A stretch of 7,158 bases of DNA from Verrucomicrobiota bacterium. Lineage in GTDB: Bacteria > Verrucomicrobiota > Verrucomicrobiia > Limisphaerales > AV2. This document shows, in pieces, positions 5,832 through 7,158 of the stretch. Every line of letters begins with the position of its first letter. Position 1 is the first letter of the stretch. The notes beneath the pieces are model-generated. The model saw nothing but the letters and a program-made list of their open reading frames with translations. It was not told the origin of the DNA and ran no database searches. The translations under genes and the position numbers were made by a program. The stretch lies in contig QHPW01000204.1 of NCBI GenBank assembly GCA_003219675.1, positions 14,115 through 21,272 on the forward strand, written 5' to 3'.

Positions 5832-7157
5832 TCAGGGTTTGTCCGACCGCCCTTTGAACCCGGCCAGCGTCACGGGAATCGGATCGAGGTCGTCCTTTAC
5901 GGAGTGTTTTCCGTCCGTGTCGTAGCCGTTCAGCATGACTGAAAAGGCGAGTCGTTCGCCGGCGGCCGTCGTCACGTACCCGGACAACGCGTGCACGTAT
6001 CCAATCGTTCCGGTCTTGGCGCGAACGTTCTTTTCGGCCGCGGTGCCTTTCATCCGGCCGCGCAGCGAGCCGTCCACGCCGGCAACCGGCAGCGCCTCGC
6101 GAAACACCTCCGCCGCGCGATGCCGGCTCATGAAAATCAACAATTGAACGATGGCATTCGGCGTGACCAGCGCGCTGCGCGACAGGCCGGAACCTTCATC
6201 GAAAAACAGTTCACCCGGTTTGATGCCGGTTTCCTTGGCGAACCGATTCAACTCTGCGATACCCGCGTCCGCCGTCGTCTGACCTTTGTTGTCGGACTTC
6301 CTGCTCCGCGCTCCGACTTGCAGCAGCAGCAGCTGCGCGTAGAGATTCTGCGACGGCTTCAGCATCTTCGCGAGGATTTCGGAGAGTGGACGCGATTCGA
6401 CGGAAGCGATTTCGGTCAACTTCGAGAAATCCAGCGGCTGGGTTTCGCGGTCGAGCCAGTTCACGGACCGAAGCTTGCCGGCCACTGCGACGCCGCGCCT
6501 TTCCAGTTGTTCCTTGAGCCGCGTGACAAACCAAAGCGCTGGACGATGCACGCTCACAGCGTCGGGATAGTTGGTGCCGAGCGGGAGCTGGCCGGAAACG
6601 TAAACGACGGCTTCGCCGACCGGGCGATACAGACTGATCTCACGCTTGCTGCCTTTGTCCCCTGTTTTGGTGCGGTTGATGAAATTGAGGAAGGGGGTGT
6701 CCGGTCTGGCCACGATGAGACAAGGCTCGCCAATTTTCGGACCTGAATTGAAAACCAGGTCCACGACGTTGTCCTCTTGAGAGAGCGCCGAAACTTCCGC
6801 GCCGTAGTAGTTCTGCAAATCGTCCCAGGTCCAACTCGAGCCAAAGGGCGGACCGCGAAAATAACTCTCGTCGCCAATCAGATCGCCTTCGATCCTATGG
6901 ATGCCGGCGGCAACCAGCGCCGCCACGATCGGCTCAAGCGATTTACTGGAGTCGCCTCCGTTGAATCGCGCGGCAAACGAAGGATCCCCGCGACCATAAA
7001 CAATCAGATCACCCTTCAGCACGCCGTTCGGGTCGGGTTTGGCGGCTGCGTGGCACGATGTTTTGATGCGATAATCCGGACCGAGCCGGTCCAGCGCGAG
7101 GGCGCCGGTGAAGAGCTTGGCGTTGGAAGCGGGTTTCAGGAGTTTTGCGGCGTTGTA
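5832..7157 (-). CDS. dacB: PBP4-type D-Ala-D-Ala carboxypeptidase/endopeptidase, N-terminus cut
   Basis: Peptidase family S13 (PBP4/DacB), a periplasmic penicillin-binding enzyme that removes the terminal D-Ala or cuts peptide cross-links of peptidoglycan. All three active-site motifs are visible. SxxK is SNAK (7116-7127) within PASNAKLFTGALALDRLG, SxN is SQN (6345-6353) in PSQNLYAQLLLL, and KTG (6009-6017) lies in AKTGTIGYVHALSGYV. The conserved GSGLSRSALVTP segment precedes KTG. The large insert between SxxK and SxN typical of this class is present. The frame is open to the right edge, giving 441 residues; the missing part should be some 40-60 residues including the signal peptide. A GTG at 7022 is not the real start, because it would drop the catalytic serine and lysine. 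The gene converges on the deacetylase operon across a 137-bp gap. Confidence 0.95.
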   Translation of the reverse strand, partial: YNAAKLLKPASNAKLFTGALALDRLGPDYRIKTSCHAAAKPDPNGVLKGDLIVYGRGDPSFAARFNGGDSSKSLEPIVAALVAAGIHRIEGDLIGDESYFRGPPFGSSWTWDDLQNYYGAEVSALSQEDNVVDLVFNSGPKIGEPCLIVARPDTPFLNFINRTKTGDKGSKREISLYRPVGEAVVYVSGQLPLGTNYPDAVSVHRPALWFVTRLKEQLERRGVAVAGKLRSVNWLDRETQPLDFSKLTEIASVESRPLSEILAKMLKPSQNLYAQLLLLQVGARSRKSDNKGQTTADAGIAELNRFAKETGIKPGELFFDEGSGLSRSALVTPNAIVQLLIFMSRHRAAEVFREALPVAGVDGSLRGRMKGTAAEKNVRAKTGTIGYVHALSGYVTTAAGERLAFSVMLNGYDTDGKHSVKDDLDPIPVTLAGFKGRSDKP

Positions 7158-7158
7158 T

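Noticed and set aside
5991..6746. 251-residue plus-strand frame
   Set aside because: Antisense shadow of dacB, which has all three catalytic motifs in its own frame.

Overview
This 7158-base window is a GC-rich bacterial chromosomal segment. The likely source is the phylum Verrucomicrobiota, in the Pedosphaera/Limisphaera neighbourhood. That is an inference from three things: dense GC-rich palindromic intergenic repeats, a membrane-anchored HEAT-repeat protein with a VYEGKTVGQWL signature, and mostly weak or absent Shine-Dalgarno sequences. No taxonomic marker gene is present. The window holds six complete genes and one truncated gene. I see no rRNA, tRNA, CRISPR array, transposase or phage gene.

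Layout: positions 1-372 carry no convincing gene but are packed with repeats: two abutting hairpins, a thrice-repeated 9-mer in alternating orientation, and a 25-bp-arm inverted repeat. A leftward three-gene operon follows (373-2426, minus strand). It encodes a YeiH/UPF0324-type putative sulfate exporter, a 127-residue three-helix membrane protein, and a 51-residue single-helix protein that is easily missed. A 285-bp divergent intergenic region (2427-2711) contains a 138-bp nested inverted repeat resembling a small non-autonomous mobile element or a structured RNA.

A rightward operon of three genes is joined by two ATGA stop/start overlaps (2712-5694). It encodes a ROK-superfamily kinase-like protein with an unusual N-terminal domain, a HEAT-repeat protein of visibly lower GC, and a PIG-L/LmbE zinc deacetylase. 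A third long inverted repeat (5702-5781) lies between this operon and a convergent gene. That last gene (5832 to the right edge, minus strand) is a PBP4-type D-alanyl-D-alanine carboxypeptidase/endopeptidase (DacB) lacking only its N-terminus.

How the genes may work together: the kinase-like protein and the deacetylase suggest sugar or amino-sugar handling, and DacB trims peptidoglycan. No direct sequence evidence links these into one pathway. The left operon consists entirely of membrane proteins and plausibly forms an anion-export module with two small accessory subunits. I found no clear sign of a new defence or mobile system. The most distinctive features are the repeat families and the tight ROK-HEAT-deacetylase coupling.
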